Shown: positions 9,759 through 19,153, counted from the first letter of the stretch. The stretch: DNA of 64,000 nt from an uncultured Clostridia bacterium (GCA_944377485.1 CALWFB010000003.1:35091-99090), one strand, 5' to 3'. A program made the numbers and translations. The notes: a model not told the origin generated them from the sequence alone.

Positions 9759-9780
9759 AAAATATTATTACTCCAAACAT

Positions 9781-9820
9781 AGAATAACAAAGATTTTTGA
9801 ATTTGTCAAACATTTGTTCG
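9781..9820 (-). promoter_or_regulatory. lexA promoter with SOS box
   Basis: On the minus strand TTGACA (9804-9809) and TATTCT (9781-9786) are 17 bases apart. The operator CGAACAAATGTTTG (9807-9820) fits the Bacillus-type consensus CGAACRNRYGTTYG at every position and overlaps the -35 element. Confidence 0.88.
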
Positions 9821-9953
9821 ATATTTTTTATAATTTAACGATAATTTAATTAAATTATAAATAAACAATTTTTAATTTTTATAAAGTAATAAATCAAAGT
9901 ATAATATATCATTATAAAGAGTGTAATAATATTAAATTACACAATATATAGTA

Positions 9954-11000
9954 TTATTCTTCTTTGAGCTTAACTTTGCCTGCAACAGAACGCCTTATGT
10001 CATCGCTAATAGCCGCATAATGTTTTTTAGTAGTATTTACATCTTTATGACCTAAAACTTCTGCTACAATATATATGTCTTTTGTTTGATTATATAAATT
10101 TGTACCATACGTTGAACGCAATTTATGTGGTGTAATATTTTTTAATGGGGTAGCGACTTTGGCATATTTTTTGACTAAATATTCCATTGCTCGAACTCCC
10201 ATACGCTTACCTTGACTAGATATAAACAAGGCTTGTTCTTCTTTCGGCAAATTCAAACTTTCTCGATATTGCAAATAATCTTTTAAAATATCAGCAGTTT
10301 CCTCGCCAAAATAGAGTATAACTTGATTGCCTCCTTTTCGAGTGACACGAAATGAATTTAAATTAAAATTAATGTCATCTATATTTAGTCCAACACATTC
10401 ACTAACACGTATCCCAGTGGTTAAAAACAATGAAAGAATAGCATTATCACGAACTTTAAACTTTTCATTGTATTTTTTTTGATGTTCAGGGAATCCAGAT
10501 AAGGTATCACACGAATATAATAATTCTGCGGTTTCTTGTGCTTCTAAACGTACAATAGGTTTGTCATGAAGCTTGGGAGAAGCTACTTTTGATGCAACGT
10601 TAGCTTTTATCATATCTTTATTAAATAAATATTTAAAGAATGCTCTTAAACTTGACAATTTACGCAATTTCCCACGTTCACCATTTGTTATGACTGTTCC
10701 ATTATCTTTATCATAATATGATAAATATGCCATGTATCGCTCAATTAAATGTGAATCAATATTGTCAATATCATTTAATGTTATGTCTATAATTTTTTTA
10801 TTAAAACAAATGGTTTCATATGTTGTTAAATAATTAAAAAAAGTCTTTAAATCAATTGCATAATTTATTCGAGTGAGTGGGGTAGTAGTATCCTGAATAC
10901 CTATGAAAAAAATACTGCAAAATGCTGGTAATTCAGTTAGCATTTCATTTAATTTGCGCATATTGTTTCTGTTTCTATCAAGATAATAATTATTTGACAT
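9954..11000 (-). CDS. xerS: XerS-like tyrosine recombinase (chromosome dimer resolution)
   Basis: Site-specific recombinase of 348 aa, longer than XerC/XerD (about 300) and close to the single-recombinase XerS type. The N-terminal SAM-like core-binding domain begins with the LPAF..FF pattern seen in streptococcal XerS. Catalytic residues are visible: Arg198 (TTGIRVSE), Lys222 (VTRKGG), His292/Arg295 (PHKLRSTYG), His318 (LGHKD) and Tyr328 (KKHYAAI). I chose the second ATG (11000), since AAGGA lies about nine bases before it; the first is only two bases from that site. A perfect dif-like palindrome lies 4 kb away. The xerS assignment rests on remembered similarity; another Xer-family phage integrase is the alternative. 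Confidence 0.82.
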   Translation of the reverse strand: MSNNYYLDRNRNNMRKLNEMLTELPAFCSIFFIGIQDTTTPLTRINYAIDLKTFFNYLTTYETICFNKKIIDITLNDIDNIDSHLIERYMAYLSYYDKDNGTVITNGERGKLRKLSSLRAFFKYLFNKDMIKANVASKVASPKLHDKPIVRLEAQETAELLYSCDTLSGFPEHQKKYNEKFKVRDNAILSLFLTTGIRVSECVGLNIDDINFNLNSFRVTRKGGNQVILYFGEETADILKDYLQYRESLNLPKEEQALFISSQGKRMGVRAMEYLVKKYAKVATPLKNITPHKLRSTYGTNLYNQTKDIYIVAEVLGHKDVNTTKKHYAAISDDIRRSVAGKVKLKEE

Positions 11001-11097
11001 AAATAACATTCCTTTTATTTTACAAATATATTATATCATATCTTTGCGTAAAAAACTAATGTTTTTGTATATTTTTTTGTTTTTTGATAAAAATAAT

Positions 11098-11126
11098 TTG
11101 ACATAATAATTAAATTCATATATAAT
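11098..11126 (+). promoter_or_regulatory. Promoter of the serS T-box transcript
   Basis: TTGACA and TATAAT with a 17-base spacer; transcription should start near 11133. Confidence 0.85.
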
Positions 11127-11132
11127 TCTCAT

Positions 11133-11353
11133 AGTTAAATATATCGACGATAGGGACTAGTATATAACGAATGTGCGAGAGAGTTTGCGGTTGGTGAAAG
11201 CAAATCACGGAAATTATATATGTCTACCCCTTAGATACCTGGTAATGCGGGGCTGATTGCATAGCACAATTTGCAAAAAAGAGTGGGGCGCTTTAAGCGT
11301 CAAATAGAGTGGCACAGTGGTAAATATCACCTCTAAATTGGGTGATTTTTTTT
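11133..11353 (+). promoter_or_regulatory. T-box riboswitch, serine-specific
   Basis: Leader between the promoter and serS. It has the stem I AGAGAG box and GNTG-type loop (AGAGAGTTTGCGGTTGGTGAAAGC split over 11171-11202), the T-box core AGAGTGGCACAGTGG (11306-11320), and a terminator hairpin ATCACC / GGTGAT with eight T residues (11326-11353). The TGGC bulge would pair with a tRNA ending GCCA, the usual discriminator of tRNA-Ser. The likely specifier codon is TCT (serine) followed by A near 11223. Uncharged tRNA-Ser is expected to turn serS on. Confidence 0.88.
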
Positions 11354-11370
11354 GTTTAAAAGGAGAAATT

Positions 11371-12657
11371 ATGATAGATATTAATTTAATTAGAACTAAT
11401 CCAGAAAAAGTTAAAGAAAACATAAAAAAGAAATTTCAAAATCATAAACTTTACTTAGTTGATGAAGTTATTGAAATGGATTCAAAAATTCGTTTATTAA
11501 AGCAAGAAGGTGATGAATTACGTTCTAAGCGTAATATTCTTTCTCAACAAATTGGTATGCTTATGAAAGATAAGAAAATAGATGAAGCGAATAAAATAAA
11601 AAAACAAGTTGTTGAAAATAATGAACGTATTGATGTTATAGAAAAAGAAGTGTCTGAACTTGATAGTAAAATCAAGCAAGCAATGATGAGCATACCAAAC
11701 ATTATAGCAGATGATGTACCTATTGGTGAAGATGACAGATTTAATGTACAAGAAAAAACGTTCTTAGAACCAAAAGTCCCGGATTTTGATATTCCTTATC
11801 ATACTGATATATTAGAAAAATTAGATGGCATTGATATAGATAGCGCTAGACGAACTTCTGGACAGGGATTCTATTATCTTACTGGTGACATTGCAAGGTT
11901 GCACAGTGCCATTTTAGCTTATGCACGTGATTTCATGATAAACAAAGGTTTTACCTATGTAATACCTCCATTCATGATACGAAGCGATGTGGTAAAAGGT
12001 GTCATGAGTTTTGAAGAAATGGACAATATGATGTATAAAATTGAAGGTGAGGATTTGTATTTAATCGGAACTAGCGAACATTCAATGATAGGTCGTTTTA
12101 TGAATACGATTATACCAGAAGAAAAATTGCCAATTACATTGACATCTTATAGTCCATGTTTTAGAAAAGAAAAAGGTGCACATGGAATTGAAGAAAGGGG
12201 AATATATAGAATACATCAATTTGAAAAACAAGAAATGATAGTTATATGTAAGCCAGAAGAAAGTGAAAGTTGGTACAATAAAATGTGGAATTATTCAGTT
12301 GAACTATTTGTATCAATGGGAATTCCTGTTAGGGCTCTAGTATGTTGTTCAGGAGATTTGGCTGACTTAAAATATAGAAGTCTGGACGTAGAAGCTTGGA
12401 GTCCAAGACAGAAAAAATATTTCGAAGTTTGTTCTTGTAGTAATCTGACAGATGCGCAAGCTAGAAGATTAGGCATCAGATATAAAACAGATAAGGGCAA
12501 TAAATTTGCTCATACATTGAATAATACTGTTGTAGCACCTCCTAGAATGCTAATTGCATTTGTTGAAAATCATCTTCAAAAAGACGGTTCAGTTACAATT
12601 CCAGAAGTTTTGTGGCAATATATGGGAGGTACTAAAATCATTAAACCAAAGAAGTAA
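11371..12657 (+). CDS. serS: Serine--tRNA ligase
   Basis: Class II synthetase, 428 aa. The N-terminal helical hairpin that contacts tRNA-Ser spans about 1-105. Motif 2 is CFRKEKGAHGIEERGIYRIHQF near 262, and motif 3 arginine lies in VVAPPRMLIAFVENH near 388. Motif 3 differs from the common bacterial GSGLAVGRTLVAILEN but keeps the arginine. ATG 11371 follows AAAAGGAG by six bases, whereas an earlier in-frame start falls within the T-box terminator. Controlled by the T-box upstream. Confidence 0.97.
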   Translation: MIDINLIRTNPEKVKENIKKKFQNHKLYLVDEVIEMDSKIRLLKQEGDELRSKRNILSQQIGMLMKDKKIDEANKIKKQVVENNERIDVIEKEVSELDSKIKQAMMSIPNIIADDVPIGEDDRFNVQEKTFLEPKVPDFDIPYHTDILEKLDGIDIDSARRTSGQGFYYLTGDIARLHSAILAYARDFMINKGFTYVIPPFMIRSDVVKGVMSFEEMDNMMYKIEGEDLYLIGTSEHSMIGRFMNTIIPEEKLPITLTSYSPCFRKEKGAHGIEERGIYRIHQFEKQEMIVICKPEESESWYNKMWNYSVELFVSMGIPVRALVCCSGDLADLKYRSLDVEAWSPRQKKYFEVCSCSNLTDAQARRLGIRYKTDKGNKFAHTLNNTVVAPPRMLIAFVENHLQKDGSVTIPEVLWQYMGGTKIIKPKK

Positions 12658-12726
12658 AATATTGCTTAGTAACTAAATATTTTGATAATATGGAATAACG
12701 TTTCTTATCTGCTACGAGCATTATTA

Positions 12727-12757
12727 TTAGGTCATAATCCATTTGACCTAATTTTTT
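12727..12757 (+). terminator. Intrinsic terminator of serS
   Basis: Eight-base stem TTAGGTCA / TGACCTAA with a 9-base loop and six T residues, 70 bases after the serS stop. Confidence 0.8.
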
Positions 12758-12766
12758 ATTGCCATA

Positions 12767-12795
12767 TTGACATTAGAGAATATCTGTGATATACT
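12767..12795 (+). promoter_or_regulatory. Promoter upstream of the unknown gene at 12966
   Basis: TTGACA and TATACT with a 17-base spacer. It would give a leader of about 160 bases before 12966, in which I see no known riboswitch. Confidence 0.7.
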
Positions 12796-12965
12796 CCGTG
12801 TAATAAATAAGGGTATGTAATTTAATGGATGAAGTTATTAAAAGACATTGATAAAACAGATTTTAATAATATACGAAGATATGGTAACGGTACCTTTCAA
12901 CTTTAAAAAATTAAAAAAATTAATATCCTATTAATCATAATATAATAAATTGCAATTAGGAGTAT

Positions 12966-14045
12966 ATGATGATAAACATTGATAAAATTGTAAAACTTTA
13001 TAGAAAAGATGGCATAACGAATAATCTAATCAAATTATTAAAAATTGATAAATCTGATGCCTTAAACTTTAAACTTTTAAATCAGCTTCCAGATGATGTG
13101 AAAAACAATATTTTTAAAACTCTAAAATATTATCTCCTCCAACATTTATATGATAACTATCTTGATGATGAATCCATCAAATTTTACAAAAATTTGAACA
13201 AATCACAAATAGATTATTTAATTGAGCAAATTGGTAGTCCAATTCATAAATATGGCGAAAGCAAATCTAAATTAATTGAGAATATAAAAATCATTAATAA
13301 TTTAGATAATGAGCAATTGTCACGATTATATAATATTATTTGTCAAGGACGTCGTCAAGAGCCTCTTGGATACATATTGGAATATTATCCTTTATCAGAT
13401 TTCAGCATTAAACAGATAAGCGAATTTGATAACATTTGTTTTGAAGATATAAATAATTGTATTCATATAATGATCTATTTAATGCGAAAAAATATATACT
13501 CAGCATATAATAAAGAGTTGGAAATGAACGAAGGTATAGATACAATCTATAAAAAAATTGCTTCGCATTTTAGTTACAAAATGATTGCAAGTTTAAAAAA
13601 ATATGAAAACGAAAATTCATATTTGATAACTATATCATCTGAAGTCATTAAAATTTTATCTAAATATGTAAAAGAAAATCAAATTGAAATTTGTTATAAT
13701 GATTCTATCAATGTTAATGATTATTTGAGCATATTATATTTATTAAAAACTAATGCTAACTTAGATAGGAAAAAAGCTTACTCTGTTATTTTAACAAACT
13801 GTAATTCGTGTGAAATAGCGACATATTTAAAACTTTTAAAAACTTCAGATTTATCTGAATCAGAATTTTATGGGCTAGTTAGACAGGCTGGAAAAAAATA
13901 TAATGGGGCAAGTAGAGATATAATAGCTCAAATCGACAGATTCAACTTGCCCGAAAAGTCAATTAAACAATTGTATATAGATATGTTTATCAACCTTGAT
14001 ACCGCAACTGAACGTGCACGCGAAAGTATGCTTGATTTTGATTGA
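12966..14045 (+). CDS. Uncharacterised 359-aa helical protein
   Basis: I do not recognise it. The product is soluble, predicted mostly alpha-helical, Lys/Asn/Ile/Tyr-rich, with no signal peptide or membrane segment. It contains several roughly 30-residue helical stretches that could form a repeat solenoid. AGGAG lies 3 bases before this ATG and 6 before the next (12969), so the second may be the true start. It has its own promoter and is the last gene before the gene-free stretch and dif-like site. It might be a lineage-specific terminus-region gene. Confidence 0.65.
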   Translation: MMINIDKIVKLYRKDGITNNLIKLLKIDKSDALNFKLLNQLPDDVKNNIFKTLKYYLLQHLYDNYLDDESIKFYKNLNKSQIDYLIEQIGSPIHKYGESKSKLIENIKIINNLDNEQLSRLYNIICQGRRQEPLGYILEYYPLSDFSIKQISEFDNICFEDINNCIHIMIYLMRKNIYSAYNKELEMNEGIDTIYKKIASHFSYKMIASLKKYENENSYLITISSEVIKILSKYVKENQIEICYNDSINVNDYLSILYLLKTNANLDRKKAYSVILTNCNSCEIATYLKLLKTSDLSESEFYGLVRQAGKKYNGASRDIIAQIDRFNLPEKSIKQLYIDMFINLDTATERARESMLDFD

Positions 14046-15106
14046 TAAAAGATATCTAGATAACTTATTTTTTTAAAATTAATGTGGATTTATAAATTCT
14101 CAAATTTACAGTTCATTATATAATAAAAACTATAAATAATATCAATTTAGAAATATATCAAGACCTACTTATTCGTCAAGAAAAAACGATAATTAATATT
14201 AACATTCTATTTAGAAACCAAGTTCAATATTCTATTATTTGTTTTGCTTTCTTTTTATAGAGATTGTATATCTTGTAGGTTTTATTTTTCCGTATGAATT
14301 AAATATTCTTGTCTTAAAAAAATATCCATTAGACTATAAATATCAGAATTGGATAATTTTAGAGATGTTCAAAGCCTCTGCTAGATAAAAAGGATAAAAA
14401 TACAATAAACAAATTTAATTTGCCTATTAATACATATAAGATATAAATTGAGAGATAGGGTAGAGTAAAATAATACAAATTCAATCATCCAATAGCTAGA
14501 AAACTATGAATTAGACAAAAATAATAGAATAATAAGTGATGGATCTGTTTAATTGCAATGATTTCAAAAATAAAAGGATTTAAAGTTTAAATTTAATATT
14601 AGAAATCTAGCATCATCTATAGCATTAGATTTTTTTTAAATTTTTCAATTGAAATGGTTTTTTACGCAAAGATATCAATTTTGATAAAATAGCAAAATTG
14701 ACAGATAATCTATATCTTAGACAAATAAGTTAGATATAACGACAAGCAAGACAAAGTAGAATAAATATGAAATATGATCCTATAGGAATTATTTAAAAAT
14801 ATCTATTGATTAATATAGAAAATAATTTTAGCAATGCCAGAATGCGCTGAGACGAATTCTAGATTAAAAAGATGAATAATAGGTCATTAATAATATCAGA
14901 AATTATCGCTTATTTACATCAAACGAAATTTTAATTAAAACACTGGATTTTATATTTAAATTTAAATTGTGTATATAAATCATAAACACAACAATATGTG
15001 GATAACTAAACAAATGATATGTCATAATATGTCATATATATGATTATAAAATCGTATCGGTGGATAAATTATATGATTTCCACAAGATTTTTTTCAATTT
15101 TTTGTC
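14046..15106. other. Gene-free AT-rich stretch next to the dif-like site
   Basis: No credible gene on either strand: stops are frequent, and the longest stretch I noticed is about 57 codons (14215-14388, plus) without a start. There is an exact DnaA-box sequence on the minus strand (TTATCCACA, 14997-15005) and a one-mismatch copy at 15059-15067. TATGTCATA is repeated in 15019-15037. It could be decayed DNA or a terminus structural region. Confidence 0.5.
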
Positions 15107-15187
15107 TATCTTTTCGCAAAAGAAGTGTTTTGCGAAAAGATATGAATATAAATTTGCACACTTCCCTACATTCTTCCACATAGATAC
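15107..15187. other. Prophage attL: dif-like palindrome plus 66-bp repeat copy
   Basis: Left arm TTTTCGCAAAA (15111-15121), centre GAAGTG (15122-15127) and right arm TTTTGCGAAAA (15128-15138), an exact reverse complement of the left arm. The symmetry extends to 15-base arms (15107-15142). The 11-6-11 layout is that of Xer dif sites. From the centre onward 66 bases (15122-15187) recur at 20461-20526 with a single difference (15145). The repeat ends one base before the stop codon of the phage rep gene. Confidence 0.85.
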
Positions 15188-16267
15188 CTAATCTTTTAAT
15201 CCTCGCTTTAAAGACTTTACTTGCGCCATCTTATTACGCTCTTTCACAGCTAAATACTCGCTCTCATTTAAGTCAGTACGCATCAACTGCTCTTTCATTG
15301 ACTCTTTAGCTCGCTCTGCCCTACGGACTTTAATGTCTTTCATAACAAAAGGATTAACATTTTCTAAATCGTACATTTTATCAAAATATCTAGGGGGCTT
15401 TATTGTTCGAACTTTGCCACGAACCGACAATACAATCTCGTCTGTCGCATAAAACTCATGCTTATTCTCATCGTAATACTTCCAGGCTATGCCAGGCATA
15501 CGTGACATACGAGTGAACTCAGGCACAAGACCTGACACTAAATTGCCACACAAGTCAACAAGTCCCTTTGTTGTACCTTTCTGCTTCTTGACAACATATC
15601 GGGCAACGTAAGCACAACTATTCCATGTCAACTCACCTAACGAACAAATGCCTTTCTTCCAAATCTTATTTTGCAAGATATCGCTATGATAGATTTTTTC
15701 ATGTTGGTCCGTTGTAAACCAATACTGCAAATCCGGTAATGGTGGCAAGTTAAATGCTAAGATGTGAAAATGAGGTCTTCCACCAATGCTACCATATTCA
15801 CCACAAGCATAAAACCGAATACCTGTCCAATTATAATGATATTCATAATAATCACGTAGTGCATCCATGAATTTCTTTAAATCGTCCGGAACTAAGGACG
15901 GCCACATAAAGATTTCGCCGGTTTCTACGTTTATGCATTCTTTGAGCGGTGGCAAATGCTCCGGGTCATATGTTAAGGTTATAAATGCATTATGCTTATA
16001 CTGTTGGGCCTCCAACATGCATCTATCTGCCCATGTACGAGAATAATCTAGCCTACAACCTATACACTGTCCGCAAGGTACAGGAAACCAGTCAGTAATC
16101 CATTGATCCTGCCATACTTTCTTATATGAACGCTTAACTCCGTTTCTAACATATTGATATGGAGCATGTATACGTTCTACGTTAGGGCCACATATTTTAT
16201 ACTTAGGCTTAAAGTTATCAGTCAAAAGACCGGTATCAAATGCACGCAATGGGTGATAACATGACAT
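15188..16267 (-). CDS. Microvirus replication initiator VP4 (HUH endonuclease)
   Basis: Rolling-circle initiator that nicks the replicative form and starts plus-strand synthesis. It is 359 aa. Motif 1 is FITLTYD near residue 97, the metal-binding HUH motif is GRPHFHIL near 168, and the double-tyrosine motif CAYVARYVVKK follows near 222, as in phiX174 gpA. A cysteine-rich N-terminus (CGQCIGC) is typical of gokushovirus VP4. GGAG lies 8 bases before the ATG. It is the last leftward gene; its stop abuts the att repeat, and the hairpin/iteron region lies just upstream. Confidence 0.95.
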   Translation of the reverse strand: MSCYHPLRAFDTGLLTDNFKPKYKICGPNVERIHAPYQYVRNGVKRSYKKVWQDQWITDWFPVPCGQCIGCRLDYSRTWADRCMLEAQQYKHNAFITLTYDPEHLPPLKECINVETGEIFMWPSLVPDDLKKFMDALRDYYEYHYNWTGIRFYACGEYGSIGGRPHFHILAFNLPPLPDLQYWFTTDQHEKIYHSDILQNKIWKKGICSLGELTWNSCAYVARYVVKKQKGTTKGLVDLCGNLVSGLVPEFTRMSRMPGIAWKYYDENKHEFYATDEIVLSVRGKVRTIKPPRYFDKMYDLENVNPFVMKDIKVRRAERAKESMKEQLMRTDLNESEYLAVKERNKMAQVKSLKRGLKD

Positions 16268-16546
16268 TTGATTTACTCCATTTTTTATATTTTTTGGGGT
16301 AATTTTTAGAAAATTCCCCCAGTCAGCACAATTACATCAAGAAACGTAATTGTGCTGACTGCTCACCTGCTCTGCAGTTTCGCAAAAAATTGAGGTGTTT
16401 TTTATTATAAAAATGACATTAATAAGCCCCGGGAAGAAGTCTCTTCCCGAAGCCCTGTAAATTATATCGCTATCGCTTTGTCAAGGGGTGAACATAAACC
16501 GCTGTCGCTATTTATCCTTCCCCTTTTCCTTGACATTCGCTCTCGC
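16268..16546. other. Phage intergenic region with hairpins and AGCGANAGCG iterons
   Basis: The only long non-coding stretch among the leftward genes. It holds a 16-base perfect stem with a 10-base loop (16320-16361), an 8-base GC-rich hairpin CGGGAAGA / TCTTCCCG (16430-16449) and a longer-range pairing GTCAAGG / CCTTGAC (16480-16534). The decamer CGCTNTCGCT occurs three times (16468-16477, 16500-16509, 16538-16547). None has a T run, so I read them as origin, Rep-binding or packaging elements rather than terminators (inference). Confidence 0.6.
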
Positions 16547-16942
16547 TTATTTTAAATGTTTAACTAGTTTTTCAGCTGTACCAATTAATCGACCACTAGC
16601 ATCATAAATTTGTTGAGTAGTCTCTCTATCGATATTACGATTGTTCGTTAAACTTGCAGCTGAATGAATAATATCTGAAATTCCAGACAATACACTAGAA
16701 TTTAAAGATGCAGCACTACTAATTGGATTACCTGCACTACTACCAACACTTGAACCACCAGCAGAAAGCATAGGATTTAAGCCTGCATTTTTCATATCTT
16801 CAACTTCAATTTGATGTGCACTACTCTTTCCTGTTATTCTATTCCATTTATCACCAATCCAATCGGCAGCAGAAGTTATTCCATCATTAATCATTTCACC
16901 AGCATTCTTTAATCCTGTTTTAATATCATTCCATAAACCCAT
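16547..16942 (-). CDS. Gokushovirus DNA pilot protein VP2
   Basis: Minor capsid protein thought to guide DNA into the host (phiX174 H analogue). It is 131 aa, short for the family. The family hallmark EDMKNAGLNPMLSAGG is in the middle, followed by Gly/Ser/Ala-rich low complexity and a helical C-terminus. I chose ATG 16942 because AGGAG is five bases before it; the GTG six bases upstream is too close to that site. It lies 8 bases after the capsid gene. Confidence 0.88.
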   Translation of the reverse strand: MGLWNDIKTGLKNAGEMINDGITSAADWIGDKWNRITGKSSAHQIEVEDMKNAGLNPMLSAGGSSVGSSAGNPISSAASLNSSVLSGISDIIHSAASLTNNRNIDRETTQQIYDASGRLIGTAEKLVKHLK

Positions 16943-16950
16943 ACTCACTC

Positions 16951-18594
16951 CTAGTTATGGTCAATAAGGCCTGGAACGCTATAAACTGGCATTGGTCTAA
17001 CTGATTTGATATTAAAGTAAAAGTCTGCTATAAATTGGTCCTCTACACTTGATTGTACAGCTAACGTACGGTCAATATTAGTTTGTGAAGCTCTAATAAA
17101 AGCATCTGACAAAACTGGAAGACTCTCATAATAATCAGCATAATGCCAACTATCCAAAGATGTCTGATAATTGCTTCTAAATGCACCACTAACTCTACTA
17201 GGCTTGTACCTATATTCTGCCCAGGGCTCTTGATAACCAAACACTTCGTCATCTTCACTAGTACCTTGTGCATATATCTCTTTGTTAAAGATAGGTTGTT
17301 CAGATATATTTGCTAAGGCTGGCCAATAAAAATCAAAACGTCTTTTTCTAGACCAAAATTTTTCAACGCCTTGTTGATATGTGTTTTCATTTCTAACACA
17401 AACAAAACAGTAAAGATAACCGTGTTCAGTGAATGATTTTGTAAAGCTGTCTGAACTATCGCCAGTCAATGAGTATGCAGCTGTATTACCTTGTGGTGAT
17501 GTACTATCTGTCGATGATGTCTGCACAACTTGTGTCACATTGATTGGAATACGCTTTCCGCCTAAGTACTCTGAACGTTGCAAACGACCGTCTGGTGATG
17601 ATACTCCAAAGTGAGATTTTAAAATCTCAGTATAACGTGTACCACCTCGTGCATCACGTTCGTAAAGTCTTTGAACTGCAAAGGCCTGTCTAAGTTGAGA
17701 AACTGTTGATGCTGTTGCTTCTGACAAATCTGCATAAAGATTGTTTGGTACATAAACTTCGTTATTTACAATAGTATTCTGACTATTACGTGCAGTAGAT
17801 CCTTCATTATTAATACCTAAACCTGTTGAAGATGTCACTAACACGTCATCTGAATAACTCCATTTTAATGGCGTTGAACGACCAGCAATTGATCGCACAT
17901 CTCCTGTATAGACCTCTGCTCTCTCGCCTAGTGGCAACAATACGTCCGGTCCTTTTTGTGGCTCAGGTAGAGCACTAGTAAAATAGTCATGATATTTAGC
18001 AACAGGTAATGGCATACCACCGGCTATTGCATCAGACACATAATTAGTGCCGTTAGTACCAGTTGTATCACTATCTCCTAGATCCAAATATGCTGGGGTC
18101 TGCAAATTTTGGTCACGGAACCAATCGTTCCAAACCTTAACAACACCTCTGAAAGGTAAATGATTTTTCGAATAATCACCTGTGAATGTCACATTCGTTG
18201 GTAAACCTAAATAATCAGCAATAGTACCCTTAATCCAACCGCCATTTGGAGAATTTATTTGAGGTATCTCATACTCTGTTGGCTGTGTCCAAAAGGTATC
18301 GTCATTAGAACCATTAAATGCTTCCCAGTGCTCCCATAATAGACGAATTGGGACGAAATAGTAGTAAATATCTGCATATAAGTTGTCCATTGTTGGATAA
18401 ATTGGAGTTGACATACGTATAACACTTGACGTACGTACACTAAATGTATCACCAGGTAAAACTTCGTCACATAATATTGGTATAAATTTACCAGCATTAA
18501 ATGTAGTTTTATGTTGAGTCGAACGGTCAAAAACTGAACGTTTAACATCAATTTTGGGAACTTGTGCAAAATGCACCTCTGAATTTCTATTCAT
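16951..18594 (-). CDS. Gokushovirus major capsid protein VP1
   Basis: Capsid protein of 547 aa, the usual size for gokushoviruses (phiX174 F family). The N-terminus has the conserved pattern of Ser/Asp/His-rich motifs followed by [13 protein letters not shown] and [16 protein letters not shown], and [20 protein letters not shown] is the recognisable mid-protein block. The threefold insertion loop typical of gokushoviruses probably corresponds to about residues 155-260. GGAGG lies 8 bases before the ATG; the gene overlaps the VP3 stop by 8 bases, so the two are translationally coupled. Confidence 0.97.
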   Translation of the reverse strand: MNRNSEVHFAQVPKIDVKRSVFDRSTQHKTTFNAGKFIPILCDEVLPGDTFSVRTSSVIRMSTPIYPTMDNLYADIYYYFVPIRLLWEHWEAFNGSNDDTFWTQPTEYEIPQINSPNGGWIKGTIADYLGLPTNVTFTGDYSKNHLPFRGVVKVWNDWFRDQNLQTPAYLDLGDSDTTGTNGTNYVSDAIAGGMPLPVAKYHDYFTSALPEPQKGPDVLLPLGERAEVYTGDVRSIAGRSTPLKWSYSDDVLVTSSTGLGINNEGSTARNSQNTIVNNEVYVPNNLYADLSEATASTVSQLRQAFAVQRLYERDARGGTRYTEILKSHFGVSSPDGRLQRSEYLGGKRIPINVTQVVQTSSTDSTSPQGNTAAYSLTGDSSDSFTKSFTEHGYLYCFVCVRNENTYQQGVEKFWSRKRRFDFYWPALANISEQPIFNKEIYAQGTSEDDEVFGYQEPWAEYRYKPSRVSGAFRSNYQTSLDSWHYADYYESLPVLSDAFIRASQTNIDRTLAVQSSVEDQFIADFYFNIKSVRPMPVYSVPGLIDHN

Positions 18595-19150
18595 TAGTTG
18601 TACCTCCTGTTGTCACTTGCGGTGACTGTATAGTAGTTTTATTATCAACTACTGGCTGTTGCGTAGTTTTATTATCAACTACTGGCTGTTGCACTGTTGA
18701 TTGATTGACTAAATCAGCAGCCTTTTCTTGGGCCTTAAAATATGAATGCCGCTCTGCAAGCTTGCCGGCACTAGCACTGGCTAAAAACTCGCTAAAACTG
18801 TGGTTAAACTCTGCCCTAACATCTAATGGCAAGTTATTAAAATAATTCTCAGCTGTAATGAGTGATTGCTGTGCCTCTGCTAAGGTCTTAGGCATTTCTG
18901 TCAAATCTGCATAATAACCTTGATGTTTTTGCAATACGCTAACATCACCAGCTGAAAAACGGTCCAAAATGTTATAAATAAGAGTATCATCTTTGCTAGC
19001 CTGTATTTTCTCATAAAGATTAGTTTTGCCGGTTTCTACGACATGGACTTTGCCGTCTTTATCTATCTCTTTGCCATATGTAGGAACTATCTTCTCACAT
19101 TTGGGCTGAGCAATAGTTGTCGGTTTGTTTATTCTTGAATAAAACTCCAT
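18587..19150 (-). CDS. Gokushovirus internal scaffolding protein VP3
   Basis: Internal scaffold for procapsid assembly (phiX174 B analogue), 187 aa. The family pattern is an N-terminal basic part, a central helical region around [23 protein letters not shown] written here in part as [17 protein letters not shown], and a Ser-rich tail. Near the C-terminus a 10-residue unit [10 protein letters not shown] is repeated in tandem, from a 30-bp DNA duplication. The gene lies between VP5 (3 bases upstream) and VP1 (8-bp overlap). Confidence 0.92.
   Translation of the reverse strand: MEFYSRINKPTTIAQPKCEKIVPTYGKEIDKDGKVHVVETGKTNLYEKIQASKDDTLIYNILDRFSAGDVSVLQKHQGYYADLTEMPKTLAEAQQSLITAENYFNNLPLDVRAEFNHSFSEFLASASAGKLAERHSYFKAQEKAADLVNQSTVQQPVVDNKTTQQPVVDNKTTIQSPQVTTGGTTNE
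18633..18692. repeat. Two tandem 30-bp units inside VP3
   Basis: Identical 30-base units at 18633-18662 and 18663-18692 encode the duplicated [10 protein letters not shown]. The identity at DNA level implies a recent duplication. Confidence 0.9.
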
Positions 19151-19153
19151 ACT

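Noticed and set aside
14215..14388. 57-codon open stretch as a gene
   Set aside because: No start codon with a ribosome-binding site and no recognisable protein family; close to chance in AT-rich DNA.
14046..15106. Chromosome replication origin because of DnaA-box sequences
   Set aside because: No dnaA or dnaN nearby, only one exact box, and gene directions converge here, which fits a terminus.
16320..16449. Phage hairpins as rho-independent terminators
   Set aside because: Strong stems but no T run on either strand, and they lie before rep inside the lytic operon.
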